Shown here piece after piece: positions 45,347 to 52,835 of a DNA stretch of 64,000 bases. This stretch comes from Klebsiella aerogenes KCTC 2190 (lineage in GTDB: Bacteria > Pseudomonadota > Gammaproteobacteria > Enterobacterales > Enterobacteriaceae): contig NC_015663.1 in assembly GCF_000215745.1 (NCBI RefSeq), positions 3,534,001-3,598,000 of the forward strand, read 5' to 3'. The number at the start of each line of letters is the position of its first letter. Positions within the stretch are counted from its first letter, which is position 1. The notes under the pieces were generated by a model, which saw nothing but the letters and a program-made list of their open reading frames with translations, was not told the DNA's origin and made no database searches. The position numbers and the translations under genes were made by a program.

Positions 45347-45997
45347 TTATTCGGTTTGACGCCACTCGCCGTTGGCTAAGCCATCAAGCGTATAGCCGCC
45401 CATGGCGTAGCGAATTAGCCTTAGCGTCGGAAAACCGACATGAGCGGTCATCCGGCGAACCTGACGGTTGCGCCCCTCATAGAGGGTGATTTTTAGCCAG
45501 CGAGTGGGAATCGATTTACGCTCGCGAATCGGCGGATTGCGCGGCCAAAGCCAGGCGGGTTCATTCACCAGCTCCACGCCGGCGGGCAGGGTTGGGCCAT
45601 CGTTGAGCGTCACCCCGTCGCGCAGCGCGCGGATCGCTTCTTCTGTAGGTTCGCCTTCCACCTGAACGAAATAAATTTTGCCGGTGCGCTTACCGGGCTG
45701 GGTCAGTTTTGCCTGTAGCGCGCCGTCGTTGGTCAGCACCAGCAGACCTTCGCTGTCGCGGTCAAGACGACCGGCGGCGTAAACACCGGCGACAGGGATA
45801 AAATCCTTCAGCGTGCGGCGCCCGGACTCGTCGGTAAACTGCGGCAACACATCGTAGGGTTTATTGAACAAGATCACAGTTTTAAGCTGGCGTTCTTTAC
45901 GTTGTCTGGTCACTTGTTGTGTGCTGAATCGCTCAACGCGATGTTTTCTAAATGAAGTTTTCTGCATGGTATTTTCAGGCTCTCTCAATTGCCGCAT
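45347..45997 (-). CDS. rluE: 23S rRNA pseudouridine(2457) synthase RluE
   Basis: Makes pseudouridine at position 2457 of 23S rRNA. 216 residues. RsuA-family motif with the catalytic Asp in [31 protein letters not shown] is the conserved C-terminal part (given in pieces: [18 protein letters not shown]). A shorter start (MQKTSFRKH, 10 codons in) is possible. Divergent from icd. Confidence 0.94.
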   Translation of the reverse strand: MRQLREPENTMQKTSFRKHRVERFSTQQVTRQRKERQLKTVILFNKPYDVLPQFTDESGRRTLKDFIPVAGVYAAGRLDRDSEGLLVLTNDGALQAKLTQPGKRTGKIYFVQVEGEPTEEAIRALRDGVTLNDGPTLPAGVELVNEPAWLWPRNPPIRERKSIPTRWLKITLYEGRNRQVRRMTAHVGFPTLRLIRYAMGGYTLDGLANGEWRQTE

Positions 45998-46236
45998 TAT
46001 AGCCTAATTACGAATGCCTTTCATGGACGCAAACATTCAGGTAGTATTGACATGCTCATTACAAATTATTAACAAAAAATTGCTCAAACCGATTCGCAAT
46101 ACAGGCAGGAAGGCAACACGGACGCGAATCTCCGGTTAGCGGGGCGACCCGGTACTCAGGAGTAGGCCGACTAAGCCAACACCAGGCTCGCGTGAAGAGG
46201 GAAGAGCAGAACCAGAAGCGCTCGAAGGAGAGGTTA

Positions 46237-47487
46237 ATGGAAAGCAAAGTAGTAGTTCCGGCGGAAGGTCAGAAAATCACCCTGCAAAACGGCAAACTGA
46301 ACGTCCCTCATAACCCGATTATCCCGTTCATTGAAGGCGACGGTATCGGTGTTGACGTTACCCCAGCGATGCTGAAAGTGGTTGATGCCGCCGTTGAGAA
46401 AGCCTATAAAGGCGAGCGTAAAATTTCCTGGATGGAAGTTTACACCGGTGAAAAATCTACCCACGTTTACGGCCAGGATGTCTGGCTGCCTGCTGAAACC
46501 CTCGATCTGATTCGTGATTACCGTGTTGCTATTAAAGGTCCTCTGACGACGCCAGTTGGCGGCGGCATCCGTTCTCTGAACGTGGCGCTGCGTCAGGAGC
46601 TGGATCTCTACGTTTGCCTGCGTCCGGTACGTTACTATCAGGGCACCCCGAGCCCGGTTAAACACCCGGAGCTGACCGATATGGTTATCTTCCGTGAAAA
46701 CTCCGAAGATATTTATGCGGGTATCGAGTGGAAAGCAGACTCTGCCGAAGCTGACAAAGTTATCAAATTCCTGCGCGATGAGATGGGCGTGAAGAAAATT
46801 CGCTTCCCGGAACATTGCGGTATCGGCATCAAGCCGTGCTCTGAAGAAGGGACCAAACGCCTGGTACGCGCCGCTATCGAATATGCGATCACTAACGATC
46901 GTGATTCCGTGACCCTGGTGCACAAAGGTAACATCATGAAGTTCACCGAAGGCGCGTTCAAAGACTGGGGTTACCAGCTGGCTCGCGAAGAGTTCGGCGG
47001 TGAGCTGATCGACGGCGGCCCGTGGGTGAAAATCAAGAACCCGAACACCGGCAAAGAGATCGTGGTTAAAGACGTGATCGCCGATGCGTTCCTGCAGCAA
47101 ATCCTGCTGCGTCCGGCTGAATACGATGTTATCGCCTGTATGAACCTGAACGGCGACTATATCTCTGACGCCCTGGCGGCGCAGGTTGGCGGTATCGGTA
47201 TCGCGCCGGGCGCCAACATTGGCGACGAGTGCGCGCTGTTCGAAGCCACCCACGGTACCGCGCCGAAGTATGCCGGCCAGGATAAAGTGAACCCAGGTTC
47301 CATCATCCTGTCTGCAGAAATGATGCTGCGTCACATGCAGTGGTTCGAAGCCGCAGACCTGATTGTTAAAGGCATGGAAGGCGCCATCGCCGCTAAGACC
47401 GTGACCTATGACTTCGAACGTCTGATGGAAGGCGCTAAACTGCTGAAATGCTCTGAGTTCGGCGACGCTATCATCAAAAACATGTAA
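46237..47487 (+). CDS. icd: Isocitrate dehydrogenase (NADP)
   Basis: TCA-cycle enzyme that oxidises isocitrate to 2-oxoglutarate. 416 residues from [12 protein letters not shown], after an AAGGAGAGG ribosome binding site. Ser113 in [12 protein letters not shown] is the residue phosphorylated by AceK; substrate Arg residues in [17 protein letters not shown] (within 20). The 3' end is intact; in some E. coli strains prophage e14 is integrated there. Confidence 0.99.
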   Translation: MESKVVVPAEGQKITLQNGKLNVPHNPIIPFIEGDGIGVDVTPAMLKVVDAAVEKAYKGERKISWMEVYTGEKSTHVYGQDVWLPAETLDLIRDYRVAIKGPLTTPVGGGIRSLNVALRQELDLYVCLRPVRYYQGTPSPVKHPELTDMVIFRENSEDIYAGIEWKADSAEADKVIKFLRDEMGVKKIRFPEHCGIGIKPCSEEGTKRLVRAAIEYAITNDRDSVTLVHKGNIMKFTEGAFKDWGYQLAREEFGGELIDGGPWVKIKNPNTGKEIVVKDVIADAFLQQILLRPAEYDVIACMNLNGDYISDALAAQVGGIGIAPGANIGDECALFEATHGTAPKYAGQDKVNPGSIILSAEMMLRHMQWFEAADLIVKGMEGAIAAKTVTYDFERLMEGAKLLKCSEFGDAIIKNM

Positions 47488-47509
47488 TCCATTTTTCTGG
47501 ATTAATGCG

Positions 47510-47537
47510 AAACGGGAGCCTAAGGGTTCCCGTTTTT
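47510..47537 (+). terminator. Rho-independent terminator after icd
   Basis: AAACGGGAGCC/GGTTCCCGTTT imperfect stem with a TTTTT end. Confidence 0.88.
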
Positions 47538-47684
47538 ATTTGTTGTGTACCGGGTTATCCATAATTAAATAACAGTGAGCTATTCATGCCCGCTGCCGCT
47601 TGCTACGGTAAATCATCCATTGGCTGTATTTATTGCCATATTTTGCCTGGTTTTTTTCAGGTTATTATTATTAGAGGTGATATT

Positions 47685-47984
47685 ATGAAAAAGATTATTC
47701 TGACCCTGGTATTAGCATCAGCAAGTATTTCTGCCTTCGCGGGTTACCATCCGGTCGCAAGGACCGCAGCTGTAGCCTCAGCCGATCATCCGGTGGCGGT
47801 CGCGGCGGCAACCAGCGATAATGGCAACCATCCGGTGGCGCGTACTACGGCTGTCGCCACAGCGGACCATCCGGTGGCGGTGGCGGCGGCAACCAGCGAT
47901 AACGGTCGCCATCCTGTGGCGCGTACCACGGTTGTCGCTTCAGCGGATCATCCGGTCGCGGCGGCGGCAGTGACCAGCCATTAA
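47685..47984 (+). CDS. Small secreted HPVAR-repeat protein
   Basis: I do not recognise a family. From the ATG with AGAGGTGA upstream the protein has 99 residues: a signal peptide MKKIILTLVLASASISAFA, then three copies of a 27-residue unit that begins HPVART and contains ADHPVAVAAATSDNG. The repeats start at 47748, 47829 and 47910 with an 81-base period at DNA level. Composition is rich in Ala, Val, His and Thr with no Cys. Each unit has two DHP/HPVA elements, so the protein holds six HPVA motifs. It could bind metal through the repeated His, but this is a guess. Confidence 0.7.
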   Translation: MKKIILTLVLASASISAFAGYHPVARTAAVASADHPVAVAAATSDNGNHPVARTTAVATADHPVAVAAATSDNGRHPVARTTVVASADHPVAAAAVTSH

Positions 47985-47994
47985 TAATCATCTT

Positions 47995-48016
47995 CCCGGC
48001 GCCACGCCGGGATTTT
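47995..48016 (+). terminator. Probable terminator after the repeat protein
   Basis: CCCGGCGCCACGCCGGG hairpin followed by ATTTTG, directly after the repeat-protein stop. Confidence 0.5.
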
Positions 48017-48117
48017 GCCCCCGCCACCTCAGCGCATCGATTTCCTTTCCTGCTCCGTTTTACGCTATATTGGCGTTATTATCGTAAATTCTCTCTTTAT
48101 CACAGGTAACATCTGCC

Positions 48118-48465
48118 ATGGCTTTGATCCCCAAAAACTACGCCCGCCTGGAAAGTGGCTATCGCGAGAAGGCGCTTAAAATTTATCCATGGGTATGCGG
48201 ACGCTGCTCGCGCGAATTTGTCTACTCCAACCTGCGTGAACTGACGGTACATCACATCGATCACGATCATACCAATAACCCGGAAGATGGCAGCAACTGG
48301 GAGCTATTGTGCCTCTATTGCCACGATCATGAGCACTCCAAGTACACTGAGGCCGACCAGTACGGTACCAGAGTGGTGGCCGGTGAAGATGCGCAAAAGG
48401 ATGTCGGTGAAGCCACCTACAATCCTTTTGCCGATTTAAAAGCCATGATGAACAAGAAGAAGTAG
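48118..48465 (+). CDS. yajD: HNH nuclease-family protein YajD
   Basis: Small HNH-fold protein of unknown biological role. 115 residues, nearly the same as E. coli YajD throughout. Two CxxC pairs bind zinc (CGRC at about 27-30 and CLYC), and the HNH core is LTVHHIDHDHTNNPED...NWELLCLYCHDHEH. In E. coli it lies near 9 min, not beside icd. Confidence 0.93.
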   Translation: MALIPKNYARLESGYREKALKIYPWVCGRCSREFVYSNLRELTVHHIDHDHTNNPEDGSNWELLCLYCHDHEHSKYTEADQYGTRVVAGEDAQKDVGEATYNPFADLKAMMNKKK

Positions 48466-48499
48466 TCACGCTTCGTCGTAATTGCACACCGCCTGGCGG

Positions 48500-49459
48500 T
48501 TAATTAACACCCAGGCGCAGGGCTAAAGCCTGCGGGTAGGGATCAAAATAGTTTTGCGTCTGCAGATAGCGATCAGGATACTCGGCCAGGTAATGCTTAA
48601 GCAGCGTAAGGGGCGCCAGGATTGGGAGCAGCCCCGCGCGATAATGCAGTATCACGTCACGCAGCTCGCCGCGCTGGCGGCTATTCAACCGTTCGCGGAA
48701 ATAGCCCTGAATATGCATCAGCACATTGGTGTGGTTTTTCCTGGAGGCGGTGTTTTTCAGGATCGCCATCAGCTTATCGCGGTAGGCGACGAAAAAGGCA
48801 TCCAGGTCTTGCCATTGATGCATCGACGCGACGAAAGGGCCAATTTCGCGATAGCCGGCCTGATGATGCGCCAGTAGCTGCAGTTTATAGCGGCTATGAA
48901 AATCCATTAACGCCCGACGGGTCAGGCCATTGGCCCGCAGCGTATTCAGTTCATGCAGGGCGAAAAGACGCTCGACAAAATTCTCTCTTAACTGCGGGTC
49001 GTGCAGTCGTCCATCCTCTTCTACCGGCAACCACGGATAGGCTTCCATCAACGCGTGGGTAAACAGGCCGGTTCCTTCTTTGCGCCCGCGGTTGCCTTTT
49101 TCATCATACAGGCGCACGCGTTCCATGCCGCAGCTAGGTGATTTGGCGCAGACGATAAAACCTGCTAATTCGCCAAGCCCAGGCAGGTAACCGGCGGTAA
49201 AGTCCGCCATTTTGCCCGTGACATCGTCGTGCGGCTCGCTGCTAAAACGCATCTGAATCTCACCTTCGTCGGTCCGCACCAGGCGCAGAGCCGGACGAGG
49301 AGAGCTGAGACCGATGGCCATTTCCGGACAAATGGGTTTGAAGGTTACCCACGGCGCCAGTTCATCCATCGCAAATGGCAATCGTTTATGTCCGCCATCA
49401 AAGCGCACGGACGAGCCGGTTAAACAGCCGCTGATGCCAATGACAGGTTGCTTATTCAT
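48500..49459 (-). CDS. TudS (DUF523)-DUF1722 two-domain protein
   Basis: YbgA-type protein. 319 residues. The N-terminal DUF523 domain (about 1-145) belongs to the TudS family, whose studied members are [4Fe-4S] thiouracil desulfidases. Candidate cluster cysteines are Cys12 (GISGCLTG), Cys44 (ICPEMAIG) and Cys110 or Cys104 (VCAKSPSCG). The C-terminal DUF1722 domain (about 190-310) is of unknown role. In many bacteria this pair lies next to a photolyase gene; none is here. A candidate operator sits before it and a MerR-type regulator gene is next upstream on the same strand. Confidence 0.85.
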   Translation of the reverse strand: MNKQPVIGISGCLTGSSVRFDGGHKRLPFAMDELAPWVTFKPICPEMAIGLSSPRPALRLVRTDEGEIQMRFSSEPHDDVTGKMADFTAGYLPGLGELAGFIVCAKSPSCGMERVRLYDEKGNRGRKEGTGLFTHALMEAYPWLPVEEDGRLHDPQLRENFVERLFALHELNTLRANGLTRRALMDFHSRYKLQLLAHHQAGYREIGPFVASMHQWQDLDAFFVAYRDKLMAILKNTASRKNHTNVLMHIQGYFRERLNSRQRGELRDVILHYRAGLLPILAPLTLLKHYLAEYPDRYLQTQNYFDPYPQALALRLGVN

Positions 49460-49526
49460 GGCGTACTCCTCGCTTTGTTCTCACTGGATGGGCCATCGCG
49501 CAAAAACGTTTAGCCCGATACATTAA

Positions 49527-49556
49527 ACTTACACAATCACGTATTTTTGTCCAAGT
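49527..49556 (-). promoter_or_regulatory. Candidate MlrA/BluR-type operator before the TudS-DUF1722 gene
   Basis: TTACACA-N12-TGTCCAA (plus strand), with outer arms ACTTACACA and TGTCCAAGT, resembles the MlrA pattern TTGTACA-N12-TGTACAA as I remember it: 11 of 14 positions agree and the 12-base spacer is exact. It lies 68 bases before the start codon and 50 bases after the stop of the MerR gene. Confidence 0.45.
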
Positions 49557-49607
49557 TTTTGGCGTGCTTTTTTAGCGGAGAACATGGCGTAGGGGAGCAA
49601 AGCTTTT

Positions 49608-50336
49608 TTACAAGGAGATAACGTCCAGAGAAATCACCAATTGACGCCAGAGATCTATCTGTCTCTGGCGTGCGGCGGTGAGCTGGCCCGTGGTCACCAG
49701 CAACCAGTGGCGTTGAGGAAAGATTTCCGGGGCCAGCGCGGTGGACGGCATCGGTAGCACATCGATGCGATGACCTTGTCCGGTACGCATGAGCGCTTCC
49801 AGCCAGATTTCACATGGGTCGCTCAGGTGCCAGCCGGTAATCAGAGAGTTATCGCCCGGCGCGCGTTTATCGCCTTCAAGACAAAAAGAGGTGTAGGAGA
49901 TAATGATGCCGTCGAGGATCTCACGTAGGGTCTGCATCGCCGGCACATTAGCCGATACTTTACTGCGTAACGGGCGCAATACGTTGGAAACCAGCTCAGG
50001 GCGGGGATTTTCCCGACCGGCATCGTAGATCAGCTGGCGCAGGGATTCGATTTTTCCCTCTTTCAGCCGCTGCAGCATATTGTCCTGCAGGACAAGCCAG
50101 TTATCACCAGGGCCGGCGTCAGGACGGGTCAACAGCGGTTTAACCTGGCTTACAGGCACGCCTTTTTTTACCCAGTCGAGAATTTTTAGCGCCAATTGGA
50201 CATCATCATCGTTGTACAGGCGGTGGCCTCCATCGGTCCGCTCGGGTTTTAGCAGGCCGTATCGGCGTTGCCAGGCCCGCAGCGTGGTCGCATTGATGCC
50301 GCAAAGACGGGAAAATTCGCCGATGGAGTAGGACAT
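49608..50336 (-). CDS. MerR-family regulator of the MlrA/BluR type
   Basis: Transcription regulator, 242 residues. The winged HTH starts SIGEFSRLCGINATTLRAWQ and continues RRYGLLKPERTDGGHRLYND, typical of MlrA and BluR. The C-terminal part (about 80-240) resembles a cobalamin-binding-like fold without the B12 DxHxxG motif, so it may respond to a protein partner, as BluR does with BluF. E. coli bluR is also found downstream of icd, which favours a relation, but I cannot separate it from a paralogue. It is probably transcribed with the TudS-DUF1722 gene or controls it. Confidence 0.83.
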   Translation of the reverse strand: MSYSIGEFSRLCGINATTLRAWQRRYGLLKPERTDGGHRLYNDDDVQLALKILDWVKKGVPVSQVKPLLTRPDAGPGDNWLVLQDNMLQRLKEGKIESLRQLIYDAGRENPRPELVSNVLRPLRSKVSANVPAMQTLREILDGIIISYTSFCLEGDKRAPGDNSLITGWHLSDPCEIWLEALMRTGQGHRIDVLPMPSTALAPEIFPQRHWLLVTTGQLTAARQRQIDLWRQLVISLDVISL

Positions 50337-50424
50337 TCCGTATACCTGATAACAGAGATTGTTTTTAATATACTACGAATTACGGTCGGTTGAATGCCAT
50401 GCTGCTGGTAATAAAGCGTTAGTC

Positions 50425-50829
50425 TTATGCTTTAAAATCGATACTGGTATTTTTAAACGTCTGATAAGCGTCATCATCCGGCGCGGCGGGAATGTCTGCT
50501 TGCATAAATGCGGCTACAACAGTGTTGCATAGTTCTTCATCACCCTTTTCCACGGTAGCGGAATTTACGGTGCCATCACGCTGCAGCGACAAACGAATAC
50601 GACAGGTTTGCCCGGGATACTCTACGGAATCAGGCATTTTTGCCCTGATGGCGGTCATTATCTGTCGGGCGTAGGTAGCCCGACTTGATGGTTTCGACGA
50701 AGGGAGGCTGGCGAACAGATCGTCTACTTCAGTGGCGCTCGCCGCCGTGCGCTGCGTGGGCTGATGATGGTGACAACCTGCCAGCAGTAAAGGGAACAAT
50801 AACAACACCAACGGCGATTTGTTCAGCAT
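50425..50829 (-). CDS. TolA C-terminal-domain-like lipoprotein
   Basis: Putative envelope lipoprotein of 134 residues. Lipobox LLAGC with Cys19, then a His-rich stretch (HHHQPTQ), then a TolA domain III-like part: YARQIMTAIRAKMPDSVEYPG, given as YARQIMTAIRAK and CRIRLSLQRDGTVNSATVEK. Two cysteines (in QTCRIRL and EELCNTVV) match the disulfide of TolA domain III. No TolA membrane or helical part is present. It follows rarA on the same strand after 126 bases. Confidence 0.75.
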   Translation of the reverse strand: MLNKSPLVLLLFPLLLAGCHHHQPTQRTAASATEVDDLFASLPSSKPSSRATYARQIMTAIRAKMPDSVEYPGQTCRIRLSLQRDGTVNSATVEKGDEELCNTVVAAFMQADIPAAPDDDAYQTFKNTSIDFKA

Positions 50830-50955
50830 GGTAACGCGTCCTTGTTTGTTTGGTATGGGCCAATCATAACGGTAGGCGCTACGCCCTGATAGCTGCTAAA
50901 CATAGGTGCTTCTACTGTTCGCTCGCCGATTCCCTGAGGACGATTATCACGACGG

Positions 50956-51306
50956 TTAGCGTAAATGCTGTGTTTCTGCGCCGCAGATACTGCGTCGCCA
51001 GGCGCCGGGCGCCTGACCATACTGGCGCTTGAAGCTGCGGTTAAAGGATTGCTGGGAGTCGAAACCCAGTGCGATCGCCACGTTTAAAATAGGCTCGTCG
51101 CTGTTGGCTAAGCGTTCGACCGATCTTTGTAGCTTATGCATGCGAATATATTCAGCGAGAGGGTAACCGGTGTGCTCCTTGAAGATCCGCTGCAGGTGCC
51201 ATTTCGAATAGCCCGCACGCCTGGCAACGGTCTCAATATCCAGACGGCTCTCGAGATTGTTGTCGATCCAATCGAGTAGATCGTGAATAACCGCAGCAGT
51301 GTTCAT
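50956..51306 (-). CDS. rarA: AraC-family regulator RarA
   Basis: Small activator related to RamA, SoxS and MarA; in Klebsiella it raises oqxAB expression and multidrug resistance. 116 residues from MNTAAVIHDLLDWID; a longer in-frame start (51351) is not supported. Two helix-turn-helix units: LDIETVARRAGYSKWHLQRI and ILNVAIALGFDSQQSFNRSF. Divergent from oqxA, as expected for rarA. Confidence 0.9.
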   Translation of the reverse strand: MNTAAVIHDLLDWIDNNLESRLDIETVARRAGYSKWHLQRIFKEHTGYPLAEYIRMHKLQRSVERLANSDEPILNVAIALGFDSQQSFNRSFKRQYGQAPGAWRRSICGAETQHLR

Positions 51307-51636
51307 CTTGTTGCTCCACGCAGATAATAAAAGCATCTTTAATTGTTGCATTTAAGGTGGCTCGTTTTAGCATTAATTGCAAGTTTTATTGTTGCAATTA
51401 ATTCCCTGCCTGAAATGGGCTTTTTTCGATCCAGATGAATAGCACATAAAGTGCAACAATTATTCTTGCACTTAGTTTAGCGCCTTCCTACAATCGCCGC
51501 GATAGTGTATTCGCAACTGTTACAGTTTTGTGGCGATGAACGACACAAATGGCCTTAAGCCTGCCCGGACAAAGGAAGTGGCGCAGCGTCTCCCGCAGCG
51601 TCTTGCCCGGCGGCGACAATTACCGGAATAAAAATA
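51307..51636. promoter_or_regulatory. rarA-oqxA divergent control region with repeated TTGCA inverted repeats
   Basis: 330 bases with no gene. It holds two inverted repeats with the same 9-base spacer: ATTAATTGCAA/TTGCAATTAAT (51372-51402, perfect 11-bp arms) and AAGTGCAA/TTGCACTT (51449-51473). A third half site, TTGCATTTAA, is at 51346-51355. The shared motif TTGCA(A/C/T)TTA makes them likely operators of one regulator, perhaps OqxR, the Rrf2-type repressor coded downstream. Confidence 0.6.
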
Positions 51637-52812
51637 ATGAGCCTGCAAAAAACCTGGGGAAAACGTCATCTGACTGCAGTAGGTATGGTGCTACTCTCGG
51701 CGCTGCTCGCCGGCTGCGATGAAGGCGTCGCGCAAAACGCCGCGCCGCAAGCGCCTGCCGTCAGCGCCGCTGAGGTGGTGGTGAAATCCATTAGCCAGTG
51801 GGATAGCTTTAATGGCCGGATTGAGGCGGTGGAAAGCGTGCAGCTCCGTCCCCGCGTTTCTGGTTATATTGATAAAGTGAATTACACCGACGGTCAGGAG
51901 GTGAAGAAGGGGGAGGTGTTATTCACCATTGACGATCGAACCTATCGCGCGGCGCTGGAACAGGCGCAGGCAACCCTGGCGAGAGCGAAAACGCAAGCCA
52001 GCCTGGCGCGAAGTGAAGCAAACCGTACCGATAAATTAATCAATACCAATCTGGTTTCCCGTGAAGAGTGGGAGCAGCGCCGCTCCGCTGCGGTCCAGGC
52101 GCAAGCGGATATTCGCGCCGCCCAGGCGGCGGTTGATGCCGCGCAGCTTAATCTGGATTTCACCAAAGTGACCGCGCCCATCGACGGCCGCGCCAGCCGC
52201 GCGTTGATCACCAGCGGTAATCTGGTCACCGCTGGCGATACCGCCAGCGTGCTCACCACGCTGGTGTCGCAGAAAACGGTTTACGTCTACTTTGACGTGG
52301 ATGAGTCGACCTATCTTCACTACCAAAATCTTGCCCGCAGGGGGCAAGGGGCCTCCAGCAGCCACCAGGCATTACCGGTTGAGATCGGCCTTGTGGGCGA
52401 AGAGGGCTACCCTCATCAGGGTAAAGTGGATTTTCTGGATAATCAGTTAACGCCGAGCACCGGTACGATCCGCATGCGCGCGCTGCTGGACAATTCGCAG
52501 CGTCTGTTCACGCCGGGACTCTTTGCCCGTGTCCGCTTGCCGGGCAGCGCTGAATTCAAAGCCACGCTTATCGACGACAAAGCGGTACTGACCGATCAGG
52601 ATCGTAAATATGTCTATATCGTTGATAAAGAGGGTAAAGCCCAGCGTCGCGATATTGCGCCGGGGCGGTTGGCTGCCGGTTTACGTATCGTCAAGCAGGG
52701 GCTGAACCCTGGGGATAAAGTCATCGTCGATGGTTTGCAAAAAGTGTTTATGCCGGGAATGCCGGTTAACGCGAAGACCGTTGCCATGACCACCAGCGCC
52801 GCCCTCAACTGA
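51637..52812 (+). CDS. oqxA: Efflux RND periplasmic adaptor OqxA
   Basis: Membrane-fusion lipoprotein linking the OqxB pump to an outer-membrane channel such as TolC. 391 residues, the expected length. Lipobox LLAGC with Cys27; HlyD-type domains with a coiled-coil hairpin (about 95-170) and the lipoyl motif RPRVSGYIDKVNYTDGQ. The upstream ATG follows GGAATAAAAATA. oqxB starts 23 bases later. Confidence 0.97.
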   Translation: MSLQKTWGKRHLTAVGMVLLSALLAGCDEGVAQNAAPQAPAVSAAEVVVKSISQWDSFNGRIEAVESVQLRPRVSGYIDKVNYTDGQEVKKGEVLFTIDDRTYRAALEQAQATLARAKTQASLARSEANRTDKLINTNLVSREEWEQRRSAAVQAQADIRAAQAAVDAAQLNLDFTKVTAPIDGRASRALITSGNLVTAGDTASVLTTLVSQKTVYVYFDVDESTYLHYQNLARRGQGASSSHQALPVEIGLVGEEGYPHQGKVDFLDNQLTPSTGTIRMRALLDNSQRLFTPGLFARVRLPGSAEFKATLIDDKAVLTDQDRKYVYIVDKEGKAQRRDIAPGRLAAGLRIVKQGLNPGDKVIVDGLQKVFMPGMPVNAKTVAMTTSAALN

Positions 52813-52835
52813 TCCCTTATCTGAGAATCCGCCAT

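Noticed and set aside
46234..47334. Open frame of 366 codons on the minus strand across icd
   Set aside because: Antisense to icd with no family resemblance and no ribosome binding site.
47450..47500. Prophage attachment at the icd 3' end (e14 type)
   Set aside because: The icd 3' end is intact with a terminator, and no phage genes or duplicated icd end follow.
47748..47981. 81-base tandem repeats as a minisatellite without coding role
   Set aside because: They keep one reading frame behind a good signal peptide and ribosome binding site, so a coding repeat is the better reading.
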